This document shows, piece by piece, positions 51,901 through 61,513 of a stretch of DNA of 64,000 nucleotides (position 1 is its first letter; every line of letters starts with the position of its first letter). This DNA is from Apteryx mantelli. Taxonomy: Eukaryota > Chordata > Aves > Apterygiformes > Apterygidae. A program made the position numbers and the translations under genes. The notes under the pieces are model-generated. The model did no database searches. It had not been told where the DNA came from and saw only the letters and a program-made list of their open reading frames with translations. The stretch lies in the NCBI RefSeq assembly GCF_036417845.1, contig NC_089990.1, forward strand, positions 5,096,001-5,160,000, written 5' to 3'.

Positions 51901-53056
51901 CAGTGAAACATCACTTCTATGATGATCAAAGATTCTGGATGAATGTAGACTACTCAAAATACTCATCAATCCTTAGAAGTTCCATTTTATGGAAAAGTGA
52001 CTTTGAAAACAAATGCAAGTTTTTCTTTCATTGCAGGACTTAAAAAAAACAAACAAAAACAACACAGCCCCTATCTGCTCTGCTGTCCCGTCCCGTCCCC
52101 CCCCCCCCCCAAAAAAAAAAAAAGATTCTGGGAAGTACAGGACCATGTTTATATCACACGTGTGTTTTGGCAGTCTTGCCAATCAGTTTTGGGAACTTTC
52201 AGGAACTTCTGAGATCCTCAAGCTTATAAAATGAGGACAATTGCTCCTTGAATGACTTTATCTGGTGCCACTAGCACTGAGATTTTTGGGTCTTTACTCT
52301 TAATTTATGCTTGCTGTTCTTATAAAAATTAGCAGTTCCTTGAAACAAGGTAATCAAAATTGGATTGTCTTTCTGAAGCACACAATGCAGTGGTCACATC
52401 TGCGATTTTTGCTCCCAATCCTGGTTTGATGGTGTCACTGGAACCTTCTGAAAAGCAAGAGGTTGAAAGTAAGGGAGAAGATTCTGAAACATCAGATACC
52501 ATACCCTCTGGTAGGTGTTTAAGATAAGCTCTGCTTGAAACCAACTGAAAGGAAAACTTATATGTTGTGTGAGGAGGAGAAGGTTATAAAGAATATTTTC
52601 AAGTTGGGAGGTTTCTCAAGGAGAAAAATCCTTGCAGGGGAGTGGATATATTCGTACCCTAGCAGTTAAACATTTTGACAACATATGCATTCTTAAAACT
52701 ACTTAGAATGTGTGAAGTGAGGGGCATAGATGTAGTCCTGTGTATTTTAGGAGTATTCTTTTTACACCTGAGCTATTTTGAGGTAGAGCTGTACATACCC
52801 ATGTTTAATAAAAAGTCCCTCTTCTAGAAATGCAGATGCTTCTTGGAGTAATGGCTTGATAACAGGCAGGTGATAGAGGAAGAGGGGTGTCATGCTGATC
52901 ACTCTTTTTTACTGTGAGCTTGATTTTAAGAACTGACCATTTATTTTCTTTCCTTGTTAAGGAGCTTTGAAGACGGATCACACAGAAGTGCTTTTATCAG
53001 CTGACTTTACTGGAGCAATCAAAGTCTTCATTAACAAAAAGAAATATGTATCTTAA
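27842..53056 (+). CDS. WDR44: WDR44, WD repeat-containing protein 44 (20 coding exons)
   Basis: WDR44 is an effector of the small GTPase Rab11 on recycling endosomes and Golgi-derived tubules. It binds VAP proteins at the endoplasmic reticulum and GRAF proteins, and restrains Rab11-FIP3/Rabin8-driven ciliogenesis. The 20 exons join into 908 codons plus stop, against about 913 in mammals. Visible parts: FFAT-like EEFYDAPED (residues 8-16); acidic disordered region (about 40-210); proline-rich segment (about 228-256) with PxxP motifs; RPRSNSGREL (335-344), whose two serines match the known AKT sites; Rab11-binding region (about 330-500); and seven WD40 units from about 502 to the end, with WD-type endings such as VRIW, VRLW and LRLW. 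The start codon has a perfect Kozak context, GCCGCCATGG. Exon phases match at all 19 junctions. Identity is based on recognising the family and is very secure. Confidence 0.97.
27919..34682 (+). other. WDR44: WDR44 intron 1
   Basis: The longest intron. The first 200 bases are still CpG-island sequence; the rest is AT-rich with simple T and A runs (for example near 31710). Open frames in it are short and not exon-like. I see no transposon or RNA gene I can name. Confidence 0.85.
34683..34716 (+). CDS. WDR44: WDR44 coding exon 2
   Basis: A 34-base exon encoding about residues 26-37, between acceptor TATCAG and donor AAAG|GTGCGT. The SPTKVGSHVLK segment aligns with the SPGKVGLSTFK segment of the mammalian protein, which supports this small exon. 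Confidence 0.9.
36864..36938 (+). CDS. WDR44: WDR44 coding exon 3
   Basis: 25 whole codons (residues 38-62) between acceptor CATAG and donor GTAAGT. It contains KVGNE and VQEMKQD, matching the family. Disordered N-terminal region. Confidence 0.95.
37463..38093 (+). CDS. WDR44: WDR44 coding exon 4 (large, proline-rich, GC donor)
   Basis: 631 bases encoding residues 63-273. It begins IIDSIIEESQKV, followed by a fast-evolving acidic stretch, then PPAKPPRQLT and the proline-rich segment with VPARPPPPTN and PPPRPPPPARP. In mammals this segment binds the SH3 domain of GRAF-family proteins. The exon must end after GAAG with the dinucleotide GC (AAG|GCAAGT, 38094-38099), because the nearest GT (38098) would break the frame into exon 5. 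This is therefore a GC-AG intron with the strong consensus such introns usually need. Confidence 0.95.
38800..38930 (+). CDS. WDR44: WDR44 coding exon 5
   Basis: Residues 273-316, after acceptor TTTTCAG. It contains DSQPSLDLASATSGDKIVTA, identical to the mammalian protein. Followed by a 90-base intron, the shortest in the gene. Confidence 0.95.
39021..39113 (+). CDS. WDR44: WDR44 coding exon 6 (AKT-site exon)
   Basis: 31 whole codons (residues 317-347). It contains RPRSNSGRELTDE; the serines at 338 and 340 correspond to the mammalian AKT phosphorylation sites that stabilise Rab11 binding. Confidence 0.95.
40068..40204 (+). CDS. WDR44: WDR44 coding exon 7
   Basis: Residues 348-393, strongly conserved (EILASVMIKNLDTGEEIPLS), start of the Rab11-binding region. 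Donor GTCGG|GTATGA. The G393 codon is split with exon 8. Confidence 0.95.
41265..41348 (+). CDS. WDR44: WDR44 coding exon 8
   Basis: Residues 393-421, acidic (NDAAQSDDED), ending in GGRLKQKT. Acceptor TCCTAG, donor AC|GTAAGA. Confidence 0.95.
41656..41762 (+). CDS. WDR44: WDR44 coding exon 9
   Basis: Residues 421-457, basic and helical (LKKFLGKSVKRAKHLAEEYG). Uses an AAG acceptor (TTTTTTAAG|G) instead of CAG or TAG; donor GTCAGT. Confidence 0.95.
41775..41820 (+). repeat. T-rich (TTTTG)n microsatellite in intron 9
   Basis: Repeated GTTTT units with interruptions directly after the exon 9 donor. A simple repeat that could be polymorphic. Confidence 0.85.
42744..42895 (+). CDS. WDR44: WDR44 coding exon 10
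   Basis: Residues 457-507. DQDDPSSSDDEG is followed by KFKAAHGFKGPYDF and the start of the first WD unit (LSGEHM). Acceptor CTCTTAG, donor ATG|GTAAGT. Confidence 0.95.
44205..44343 (+). CDS. WDR44: WDR44 coding exon 11 (WD unit 1)
   Basis: Residues 508-554. GAVWTMKFSHCGRLLASAGQ leads to NVVRIW, completing the first propeller blade. The donor after GAAG is GTATCCTTCT, resembling the U12-type consensus. Intron 11 is only 95 bases. Confidence 0.95.
44439..44503 (+). CDS. WDR44: WDR44 coding exon 12
   Basis: Residues 554-575, serine-rich loop (VSPSPSQESLNSSKSDTDAG) between blades 1 and 2. Acceptor TTCTAG, donor GTATGT. Confidence 0.93.
45755..45868 (+). CDS. WDR44: WDR44 coding exon 13 (start of WD unit 2)
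   Basis: 38 whole codons (576-613). An acidic DEDPDDKNAPF loop, then KGHTADLLDLSWSK with the blade-opening GH pair at 601-602. Donor GTAAGG. Confidence 0.95.
47197..47319 (+). CDS. WDR44: WDR44 coding exon 14 (WD units 2-3)
   Basis: 41 whole codons (614-654). Completes blade 2 (SSSMDKTVRLW) and begins blade 3 (HIDFVTAIAFHP). Acceptor CCACAG, donor GTAAGT. Confidence 0.96.
47651..47812 (+). mobile_element. CR1 LINE 3' fragment in intron 14
   Basis: About 160 bases that match the 3' end of avian CR1 retrotransposons. Diagnostic pieces are GAATAGGTTGTCCAGAGAG, CCTTGGAGATATTCAAAACT, CTTTGAGCAGAGAGGGTTGG and GGTCCCTTCCAACTT. It is severely 5'-truncated, as usual for CR1, and has no reverse-transcriptase coding. 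It has the same orientation as WDR44. This is the main clue that the genome is avian. Confidence 0.9.
48058..48249 (+). CDS. WDR44: WDR44 coding exon 15 (WD units 3-4)
   Basis: 64 whole codons (655-718). FLSGSLDGKLRLW ends blade 3, and LITAANFCQNGKYAVIGTYD forms blade 4. Acceptor CTCTCAG, donor GAG|GTAAAA. Confidence 0.96.
48435..48536 (+). CDS. WDR44: WDR44 coding exon 16
   Basis: 34 whole codons (719-752), including a basic loop RSTRGRNRVGRK and GIEPLPGENK, the start of blade 5. Intron 15 before it is only 185 bases. Confidence 0.96.
50040..50155 (+). CDS. WDR44: WDR44 coding exon 17 (WD unit 5)
   Basis: Residues 753-791. ILVTSNDSRIRLYDLRD ends blade 5, and VNSSSQIKASF begins blade 6. Donor TTTTAG|GTAAGG. 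Confidence 0.96.
51562..51689 (+). CDS. WDR44: WDR44 coding exon 18 (WD unit 6)
   Basis: Residues 791-834. HDFTYIVSGSEDKYVYIW forms blade 6, followed by VRRDRNDFWEGIK. The codons for Ile-Val-Ser contain an internal perfect donor GTAAGT (51581-51586), which must be ignored by the spliceosome. The real donor is AAAG|GTAAAA. Confidence 0.96.
52097..52123 (+). repeat. C14-A13 homopolymer junction in intron 18
   Basis: A run of 14 C followed at once by 13 A, preceded by GTCCCGTCCC. Such tracts are prone to sequencing and replication slippage, so the lengths may be inexact. Confidence 0.85.
52379..52510 (+). CDS. WDR44: WDR44 coding exon 19
   Basis: Residues 834-878. HNAVVTSAIFAPNPGLMVSL, then an acidic variable insert (SEKQEVESKGEDSETSD) inside the last blade. 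Acceptor CTGAAG (AAG type), donor TCTG|GTAGGT. Confidence 0.94.
52962..53056 (+). CDS. WDR44: WDR44 coding exon 20 and stop
   Basis: Residues 878-908 and the TAA stop. TEVLLSADFTGAIKVFINKK closes the propeller. The acceptor is GTTAAG, also of the AAG type. Confidence 0.95.
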
Positions 53057-53865
53057 TTGTTTTGCAACTGACAGCATAAAGCTATGGTACTGTGGAATTG
53101 AATTTCCATAAATAATGTGGGCAAAAGCAAAGTATCTAATATAATAATGTTACAGGCTGATTTATTTTTAAAATCTGTATTTTAAAGCTACTCAAATACT
53201 AGATCCTTTGAAAGCAGTGACAACCTATTAACACCGGGGCTTGTAGAATAGAAAGGAATGTGTAAGAATAATCCTGCCAAACATTAGACTCTAAACTTTC
53301 TAAGAGCAGTTGTTTTGCAACATAGTTGTGAACATGCACAGGTTTCTGCACGAAATGTATCTGCACATGTGTGTGCCTTTTGGTTACATGCACTAATTTG
53401 AACATATATCAAGAGGATTTTAGTGGTGCTTGTGGCCACTAGTTGTCAGGAATGGGGGTGGGAAGGGAAGGATGGAGGAATGGCTGGAAAAATGCTAAAT
53501 GATCTAGCTTGATCTTTGCACAAAATTCCATTTGAGAAAGATCTTGAATTTGCAGTAGCTATTCAGAATTTTAAGTTATGCAAGTTTTTGATAGGTCAGC
53601 AACCATGTGTAAATGTTTTTATAAACTTCTCAACTTCAGGACATGAAAATTTTTTGTTGTCTTTTAATTGTTGTGGACTTTAGATTCCTTTCTTATATAT
53701 AATTTTTTGCACACTGGAGCACAATACTTACGTGTAAAGAATTCTCTCATTCCTTGTTGATGGGCACCAGGCTATATTCACCTTCCAGGTAAAATTAAGC
53801 TGCGTTAGAAAATTCTTATATTTTACAACTATGTAAAATAAACTGTTTACATTTCTTTAAGCATT
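53057..53865 (+). other. WDR44: WDR44 3' untranslated region
   Basis: AT-rich, non-coding sequence after the stop. AATAAA at 53837-53842 is the best first polyadenylation signal, which would give a 3' UTR of about 800 bases. Longer forms could use AATAAA at 54493-54498. Confidence 0.6.
53837..53842 (+). terminator. WDR44: Candidate poly(A) signal of WDR44
   Basis: AATAAA followed within about 30 bases by T-rich sequence, about 780 bases after the stop codon. Confidence 0.55.
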
Positions 53866-56800
53866 GTAGCTTAAAGTTTTAAGTTGTTCTTGTTTGTTTA
53901 TGCCACTCAATTTTGAAAGTCTTTGTAAATATGCATATAAAACACCTATGAAGTAACATTCTGGGCATCATAACCCATGAAATGTTATTGATGGTCAAGT
54001 GTTTTAGAGAACATATATATCATTAAACTTGGTCACACACTTGGAAATTGTTGCTGCTTTTCCATTTTGATTCATAAATTTGCCTTTTGTGTGAATAGTT
54101 TCTACCTTTTTCTAAGATCATTGATTTTGTGTGCACTTGTTCACTTTTGAGTTCTGCTTTTTCTGATCTGGCACTTTGACAACAGATTTCTTTCTGAAGT
54201 AATAAGGAATGGAGTACTGGAACTAGATATTAAACAGAATGAAGTGTAATTCTATGATAGTTTAGTGTGAGGAGGGGAGTTCAAAAGTGTGTAAAGAATC
54301 CTTTCCTTCCCAATAGTGAAAAAATGGAGGTACAAAAGGGAGGAAATTTGGCTTACTCTTCTTTTAATTCCTTTAATTCCTCTTCACTCAGATGAATTTG
54401 ACCATGACTTTGTTTAAAAAAAAAAAAAAAAATTTTTTTTTGAACAAGAAAGGAAGGAGTTGCAAGGGGCTATGTAGTCTGACAAACTGTATAATAAATG
54501 CAGAAGTGGTACATGCTATAGGAAATGATTTGTAGTTGACACTTGTAAGTGTGATTCGTTGATTTGAAAATATAGATAAGACAAGCTGTCTTGTGTTAGG
54601 ATATTTTGGTTACTTAGAGCTCCTCTGAATTGACAGAGGTGAAGAAATGTTACAAAACAAAGACATTTAGTTTGTGACTCCAAAAAATAAGTTTCTATAA
54701 TAAGTTATAGATGTGCAAGACTGTACTTGATTGATTTTATTTCCTGTGGGCTAGTCCCAGGCATTTCTGGAATCTGCTTTAGATGTTCCACACTTTTAGT
54801 GGGAAATACAAGCCTTAAAACAAAAAAAACAAACAAAAAAAAAACCCACTGTTTTGTGCAGTAGAGTTCAGTGTGAACACTATCATTCTGTTAAATATAC
54901 AGTCTCCCTAGTGTCTTGGCACACCAGGCCTTGCTGTCTCTGGAACTAGAAGCCCAGACTGGAGAAAAAGGCATATGGGCTTCGCATTGGTCTTTTGGGG
55001 GCACACTTATTTTGGGCTGTCTTGCTGTCCCATTCCTCATATGGTTCCCCATATTATGATTAAAATAGCAATTGCAGAAATTAGTAGTGAATAACAGGAG
55101 GGGGGAATACTTATTAGTTGTTACAAAATCCAAATAAGAAGGGACCCAAGCCCAGCTTTTCCAAGTGATTGGAGACCTGGCACCTGTCAGCATGTAGTGT
55201 TGAAGCTAGATTTGGGACTAAGTGAGCTTTGGGAGGGATCCTGCAACATTAATGACACCCATCTTGGTAGATTGTTTTTAAATGTTCTGTGCAAACTGTC
55301 TACTCTTTAACACCTTAGTGATCTGAATGATTTTTTCCAAAGATTTAAACACAACTGTTTTGGAGACTTAAGAAGTCAAACACTGGTTTCTCCCTGTAGC
55401 TGCCAGAAGCTCTGTTAACAGGTCAGATACAACTGAAGTACTCAGCACTTCATAAAAGTGGTCATTGTTATTTTTCATTACCCGGGTCCCTGTGCAGACA
55501 CTGGCAGTAAACAAGGCTGATCTTGAGGAAAATGTTTGGCTTCTGTTTATCTCAAAAATTAGGTTCTTGCATTAACAGTCGTGGTGCTGCTCTGCAGTAA
55601 TCTTGTATTCTGTGTGGTTTTTCCCCAGTTGAACTGTGCTGCATATTTTTAGTGGTTCAGAAATCAGTGCCTCTTTCCCTCACTTCCAAGGATTGCACCA
55701 GTAAGGTAGCACTCAGTCTGTTTTAGTGGTGCTATAGTCCTGGGCCTCTTGCCCTGTCTAACCTATCCCACTACTGAGTCTTAAGGCTTGTCTGGTACCT
55801 TACACAGCTGGGTTCTGTTCTTGTCTAGAGCCTTCAAGTTCTCCTGTTTTGCAAATAAATGTCAGTTACTCAGATGAACCTCTTTTTGTACTATCACGTG
55901 CCTTTGCTGTACATCAGCTAGTGCCTTTACACTGCAAAGTGATATGTTCCCTCAGACACAAGCAAGGCATAGGTGGAGGTCTGTTAAAATAAAACACTTC
56001 CCCTTACTCTGGAGGATTCTTCTATTGACTGCCTCTTCCAAGAGCCTACTTAACCTTTTGTTCTTTAACAGAAGCAGTTGACATCTGTGTAATCAAAATT
56101 CTCCTTATAGAATATGGCTGAGTTCCCAAGAGATAGAAGCAAGGAATTGCCATTGTACGGTGCCTTTGTGCAGGATATCCCTGAATTAACTTAATCAGTT
56201 CCCAAGAATCAATAAAATGAGCTGATTGGAGAGTCATAGATCACTTGAAGAATTTAAGACCCTGTTTCTGCTGTAGCTGGCTCCTGTCAGCTAGTTTTGG
56301 CAAGGAGCAGCTATGACTGGAAATAAAAGCTGTTTCTCCACTACCTTTATCTTTTTCTGTGCTGGTCATTAAGCCCAGTGCATGTGCATAGCACAAAAGC
56401 AATGGTTCAAGTGGATGAGAAATGCTAACATTGGATCTTTAAATGCTGCAGGAGTCAGGTTTTCTTGAACTTGAAAAGCAATCTGAATCTGTGTCTGTTC
56501 AGGGAAGGCTGAAAGGGGATATTCAAAACTGGCCACTCTTCCAGCTTGATTCTAAGTGAACTTCAGAGCATAGGTGGATGCTAAACTGCTCTGCTGTTTT
56601 ATTGGGAATATCAAGCATTGTGAATTTATTTTTTTCCGGCACTGTCTGATGTCCCTACATGCATCTATATGGGTACATACAGAGAGAACATAATTTGTTT
56701 GAGAACTGCATATAGGCGCACTGGTTTTGCTTTGTTTTGTGAATGTGTGGACAAATTGGAAGGCTAGAGGGAACCGTTGACTAGTTCTGAGGATGTAAGA

Positions 56801-57319
56801 TACTAGTGTTCTGATTCCAAGTTCTTTATGCCATTGGTTAGAACTACTGCTTTCCTACTGTTTTGCAAATTATATTGGCCTGCTGCCAGGATGCTAAAGA
56901 GACTTTTCAGTGAACACAGTTAGAATTGGTAATGCTTTTCTATATATGCTTTAGTGACAGTACTTCAGGTTTCTGTGTGGAAAGTAGATCAGAATACAAT
57001 GATAAGTAAATGGAGCATATATAATTAAGCCAAGTGCTATGTACAAAAAAAACCAGACAGGCCATTCAGAAAAGGACTGGAGTACTTTTTAATTTTAAGC
57101 CTGTGGGTAAATTAGACTGCAGTAAGTTATAAGCATATGCTTAGAGATACACACAAGTTTGTGCTTGCAGCTGCTCTAATTCCTTTGATTTTGGTAGGAT
57201 TCATGCTTAACCTCAAGCATGTCCGTAATACCCACCTGAATGAGGGCCATCATTATATTATTGTGAATATCAGAACAGTTCATTCCTTTTCCCTTTACTT
57301 CCTCTGGTTTTACATCTAG
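53866..57319. other. Intergenic, nothing assigned
   Basis: AT-rich flank after WDR44. It contains an A17-T9 tract with short inverted flanks (54410-54446), an A-rich CAAA stretch (54817-54844), a second AATAAA (54493) and no coding exon I can support. Confidence 0.55.
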
Positions 57320-59100
57320 ATGTCTCAATACCATTTCTGTCTCTTTAGTCCTACTAGGCTTTGCCTAGGTGAATTTGTGTCCAAGTTTTTCACTTCTTCA
57401 ACAGGTTTTGTCTTTATCGAAATAACTACTAAGTGGTCTGACACAAAATTGGGATCAGTGTTGGTGTCTTTCACAGTCACTTCACTTCCATCTCTCATTG
57501 GCTCTTCTGTGTTTTTAGCCTCAAGATTTAGCTTCACAGAGAGCTCTGATGAAAGACCTTTAACAATTTTGTCTGTCTTGATGCTGCTGGAGATTTCACT
57601 TGATATGTTGTCAGGTAAAGGTTGGAGAGTTGGAGGCTCATTAACTATTGTACAAAGTACTGGTTCAGGAAAAACTCTTCTGGAACTTGTTACATCTTTG
57701 CTAAATTCTTTTTGAGGTCTCACTTCTTGCAAGATGTTGTCATAGGTACTCTGAACTGTGTTGGCCACAATGCCTTTGTACTCTGGACTTGACCTGTTGT
57801 CCTTCATCTGTAATTTCCGCAGGACTGATTGGATTTCTGAATATTCCTTTTTCCACAGCCTGCTTGTGTCAATTGTCACTTATTTTGTTTATGAATTATT
57901 CTCAGGAATTGTGTAACAGGATTTTTAAACTGCAGCCATACACAAACTCAGTACATCTTCCACCAGCTTCACAGCTGACACTGTTTTCTGATTCGGATTG
58001 CTCTGCCTTGCCTGAGACAGGCTCTTCTCTCACTGGTCTCCACAGTGCTCTGCTTTGGGGAGGGACATTCACACATACTGAATAGAAGTGCTTTCTTGAA
58101 AACTGCTGGCCTGAAGGGGAGGGTGTCACCTGACCTCAATTCAGTTAGGGTTCCCAGCATTGCTTTATAAGATCTCAGAATGGGTCTTGAGGTCTGATAT
58201 GAACTTTTAGTCCCTCCTGGTGTGGAATGAACATCTTGCTCAGAGCCTCAGAAGATGGAAGTTTAATGTAATCTTTCCATCTTTGTTTCTGCTTTTTCCA
58301 CTGAATAGATTGCTATTCTGGGGATATTGATAGATGGAATTTTTTTCTTGGTTGAATAGCTTTTAATTTTTTAGAAGATATTTTCATTCCTTCCTTAAAA
58401 TGCTTGACCAGGATATTATTTCTGTAAGCTCATCCTTGCTTTTCTTTTACAGACCTTCCACACTTCAGTTCTGAAATAAGTCCAGTCAGATATTGAGCAA
58501 AGTAATCTAGTACAGAATCAGTTATCTCACTTTCCAGCAGTGTTTTTTCTGAACTGTCCTCTAAGAGTATTATCTTTTAGGTTTTTTCTCCTAATATCGT
58601 CTTGATGATTTTGTGAACTTCACACAGTTTTAACATAAACACTTAATTCTGAGTGGAGCTGCTAAACTTTAGAAACTGCCTTTGATATGTTATTGCTTTT
58701 GGTCATGCTACCTATCCATCAGAAACATTTTAGAATGGTTTTAACATGGGCAGCATTCTTCTGTTTCTTGTTTCTGGTGTGTCATGTTGAAATGCTCTAG
58801 ATGATGCTTCTGTTTTTTATTACCTGGGTTTAGAAGGGTTTTTGGGATGATCCTTCTTGTATATTAAAAATATTTTAAACTGGAAATTTAAGTATTTCAG
58901 AAAATCTGCAATTAATGTTTAAATTGAAAGGCTACAAATGATTCCACAGTCACTACAACACTTCTGATGGTATCTTTGGTGATTTTTGTCAGTAGAAGCC
59001 AGAGAAAATGCTGGGTCATGGAATTCAGCTTGCGTCGGTATGGCATTTTGGCACTTTTGCCTTTTATTTTTGGCTTGTTTGGACCTTTTCGTGTTCTCAA
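57320..59100 (-). pseudogene. Decayed coding exon, possibly FSIP2-like
   Basis: On the - strand one frame stays open from 57879 to 57325 (about 184 codons), and the translation looks like real protein. It has balanced composition and helix-type segments such as KKEYSEIQSVLRKLQMK, STYDNILQEVR and FVSDHLVVISIKTKPVEE. Upstream the same frame continues through several stops (for example VEDVLSLCMAAV followed by a stop near 57923). More coding-like pieces lie at about 58560-58440 (ITDSVLDYFAQYLTGLISEL) and 59100-58912, in shifted frames. Style and segments recall fibrous sheath-interacting protein 2, a huge sperm-tail protein with giant exons. I could not align it, so the family name is tentative. 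A recently lost gene is more likely than an active one. Confidence 0.4.
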
Positions 59101-59827
59101 GTGAAGAATGCTAGTCTTGAAACTACAAAAGCTGTGGTTTTTTTTTTTTTTTTTAATAGACCTTTTTGGTGCACCCAGATGTTTTCTGTAAGCCTAAGTA
59201 AATTTCTGCAGTGTAGGACATAGTCTGAAGAAAGTTGCCACAGGCTGCTGGACTGATTCAAAAGGCTGAACAATTTGTAAGCCAAGTACAGGCCCAGACA
59301 ACAGGCTGGTATTATTCTGTTCCCTCATTCTGTGCTTTGAGCCCTGACTGTTATGACAAAAGAACATTAATCCTCAGCTCTAATGACAACCCAGGAAATT
59401 CTTACAAGACTTTCAGAGTATCTGTTCCATAGGATGGACCCAGGCAGCATTTAATGAGCCCCCTGTAATATGAATTTTAATGTCAGGCAACAGCAGGCTC
59501 TCTCCATCAAGCTAACCTTTGATCTCCTTGGTTAAGAATCTAACCCACAACTGGGTGTGTTTCACAAGTGTGAGAGTGCTGTAGTTACATTATTCAATTC
59601 AGGTGGGCTTGTGCTCTAGATCATTCAGGTGCTTTGAGAAAAACATCTGCCTAACAAAAAGCTTAAGAACTGAAGTACAGGTGCTGTCAGGTGCCATCAT
59701 CTGTGATGCATAAAAGGTCCAGGACAAAGAGAAGAAAACCACCTCAATGCTGTCAACAGGTAGACTTAAACCTCATCAGAGCCCTTCAACACGAGAACAG
59801 CCACATGAGTGGGAGCTACTGTCATAC

Positions 59828-59950
59828 CTGAAAAAATTCTTTGCTTTTCTTTACAGCAGTGTCATAGTTCTGCTGATGCTGCTAAAGCAAGGGAAGTTTT
59901 TGTCTTGGGAAGGAGAGAGAGCTGCCTAGAAGAATTCACTGGACTGCCAC
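59828..59950 (-). pseudogene. Exon-like block C with premature stop
   Basis: A good acceptor (TTTCCTACAG) and a donor (TTCAG|GTATGA) flank 123 bases. It would continue the frame of block B (GSPVNSSRQLSLLPKTKTSL) but meets TGA at about 59864-59862. A different frame reads NYDTAVKKSKEFFQ to the donor, which suggests a small frameshifting deletion or insertion. It supports decay of this gene. Confidence 0.3.
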
Positions 59951-60006
59951 CTGTAGGAAAAGCCCAACCAGCCATCACTCAGTAACTTAAAAGGCTGCTG
60001 TCCTAC

Positions 60007-60226
60007 CTTTGTGGAAAAGCTTGGGGGTGTGTGGACAGGTTGGCCAAGACATCATTCCTCCACATGGAAATGATGGAGTGACATGGAGTTCCAGATTAAA
60101 TATCAGAGCTTCTTTTAGACCAGGCCACTCTGCAACTTCAGGTGCTTTGATATTCAGTGGGTGATTTTTATTGTCCTTGCTTTTGCTTGGGTCTTTGTGG
60201 ATTCTTTCCACAGGATCAGTAAAGGT
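60007..60226 (-). pseudogene. Exon-like block B, frame intact
   Basis: 220 bases, open throughout, with acceptor AAATACATAG and donor CAAAG|GTAGGA. It reads TFTDPVERIHKDPSKSKDNK, then APEVAEWPGLKEALIFNLEL and a proline/cysteine-rich end. It starts on a codon boundary, exactly as needed after block A. I do not recognise the family. It may be a working exon of an unannotated gene or part of the decayed unit below 59.1 kb. Confidence 0.4.
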
Positions 60227-61388
60227 CTATGTATTTAGCAATGAAACTTTACCTACAATTGCTTTACTCTAAAAACTTGAATTGCTGAACTAATTAATAA
60301 AACAGCCTGTTCTGCCTACAGTTCCCTTGTCTGTGCTCAGCACACTTCTGAATACTGTGCTGGAGCCAGGCCCGTAAATCAACCAGCTCTTTGTGCCTGC
60401 TTGACTTGTCCTTTTTCTGTGCTCAGTCAAGCATGCTTGCCTAGGTAAGTATTCCCTTTAGAACAGGACTTCAGCCCTGTTCCTGCCTTCTGTGGCACTG
60501 TTCAAGATGAATGTCAAAGCCTCATCCTGGAAGGAAGGAGCTCTTTGTTGGTTCTGGGCAAGTCTGGCTGTGGAGTGTCTTGCCCCTGCTCCATAATGGA
60601 TCCACTGACCCCAGGAAGAGTCACAGTTGGACAAGGTGTTCAGAAAAAGGCATCAGTAGACACAGGCCTCTTTGCAGCCTGCCATGGGCACAATCTCAAC
60701 CCTTGGCATGTGTGTTCATGCACAAGGAGGAGTTGTTCTTGTGGCTTCCTGCTCTTGTTTTATTTGGAAACTGTGGAAACAGCAGCCTCAAACATTCCTT
60801 TTTCTTTTCTTTTTTTTTAATCACCTTTAGATTTTGATATTTTTTTGTACAGGAGACTCCAGAAAAAAGGACTATTTGCTAAGTGGTGACAACCACATAG
60901 TATCGCAATACTGTCAGAGCTAAGCTAATTCAGTACAAAGCTCATGTTCCCTGCTTGTCTTACTGTCCAAACCTTTTCCACAAGAATAGTCCAAGTCTTT
61001 CTGTGACATGAAATACAGAAAGAACAAAACAAAAAAGTCAGTGCATTAGAAATCTGACTGTTGCTGGTGAGATCTGAACCTTTTAAAGCGGCTAAGAGGA
61101 GACAAGATTCATGAGGCCTCTTGTAAGACATCTGATCTTTGTCTCAAGAAATTAAACTACAGCGGATGGATTTACACACTGGTAAAATTTGTGTGCCAAA
61201 AAATTGTAAGTATTTTATTTTTGTGTTACTACAAAATCTTGAGAGCTGAAGCATGGGAGTCATTGCAGCATGTGCCGAATGACAAAGAAATGAGAACTCT
61301 GTGTTATAAGCACAAACCCCTTTGCTGTGAAACATTTCCACCATCTGCAAGAAAATGCTTCAGTTTTCCTGCGCAACTGTCTTTGTAC

Positions 61389-61513
61389 CTGAGGAGATGT
61401 CCCTATGCTTGTAACAGCAGTGACCTCAGAGCCCTTTTGGGGGACCACTGAAGTAAGTGAAGACTTTGCACGATTCTCCCCATTAACTGAAGGTTGATTA
61501 GGTTGGTTAGTTC
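61389..61513 (-). pseudogene. Exon-like block A, frame intact
   Basis: 125 bases, open in one frame (NQPNQPSVNGENRAKSSLTS, then VVPQKGSEVTAVTSIGTSPQ), with acceptor TTTCCCTTTAG and donor CTCAG|GTACAA. It ends on a codon boundary, in phase with block B 1162 bases further on. It is low-complexity, like a disordered linker. The family is unknown. Confidence 0.38.

Noticed and set aside
27842-53056. Human intronic microRNA (MIR1277) in WDR44
   Set aside because: Human WDR44 hosts this microRNA, but I found no matching stem in the introns here.
59136-59156. Poly-T run as the poly(A) tail of a processed pseudogene
   Set aside because: For a - strand retrocopy the tail should lie below 57.3 kb. 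This run is on the 5' side of the remnant, and the exon-like blocks with introns also argue against a processed copy.
60511-60837. 108-codon + strand frame downstream of WDR44
   Set aside because: No splice sites, family features or biased codon use. Its tail is phenylalanine from a poly-T run.
60957-60993. Possible 37-base - strand exon between blocks A and B
   Set aside because: It has plausible splice sites, but its length would break the otherwise matching phase of blocks A and B.
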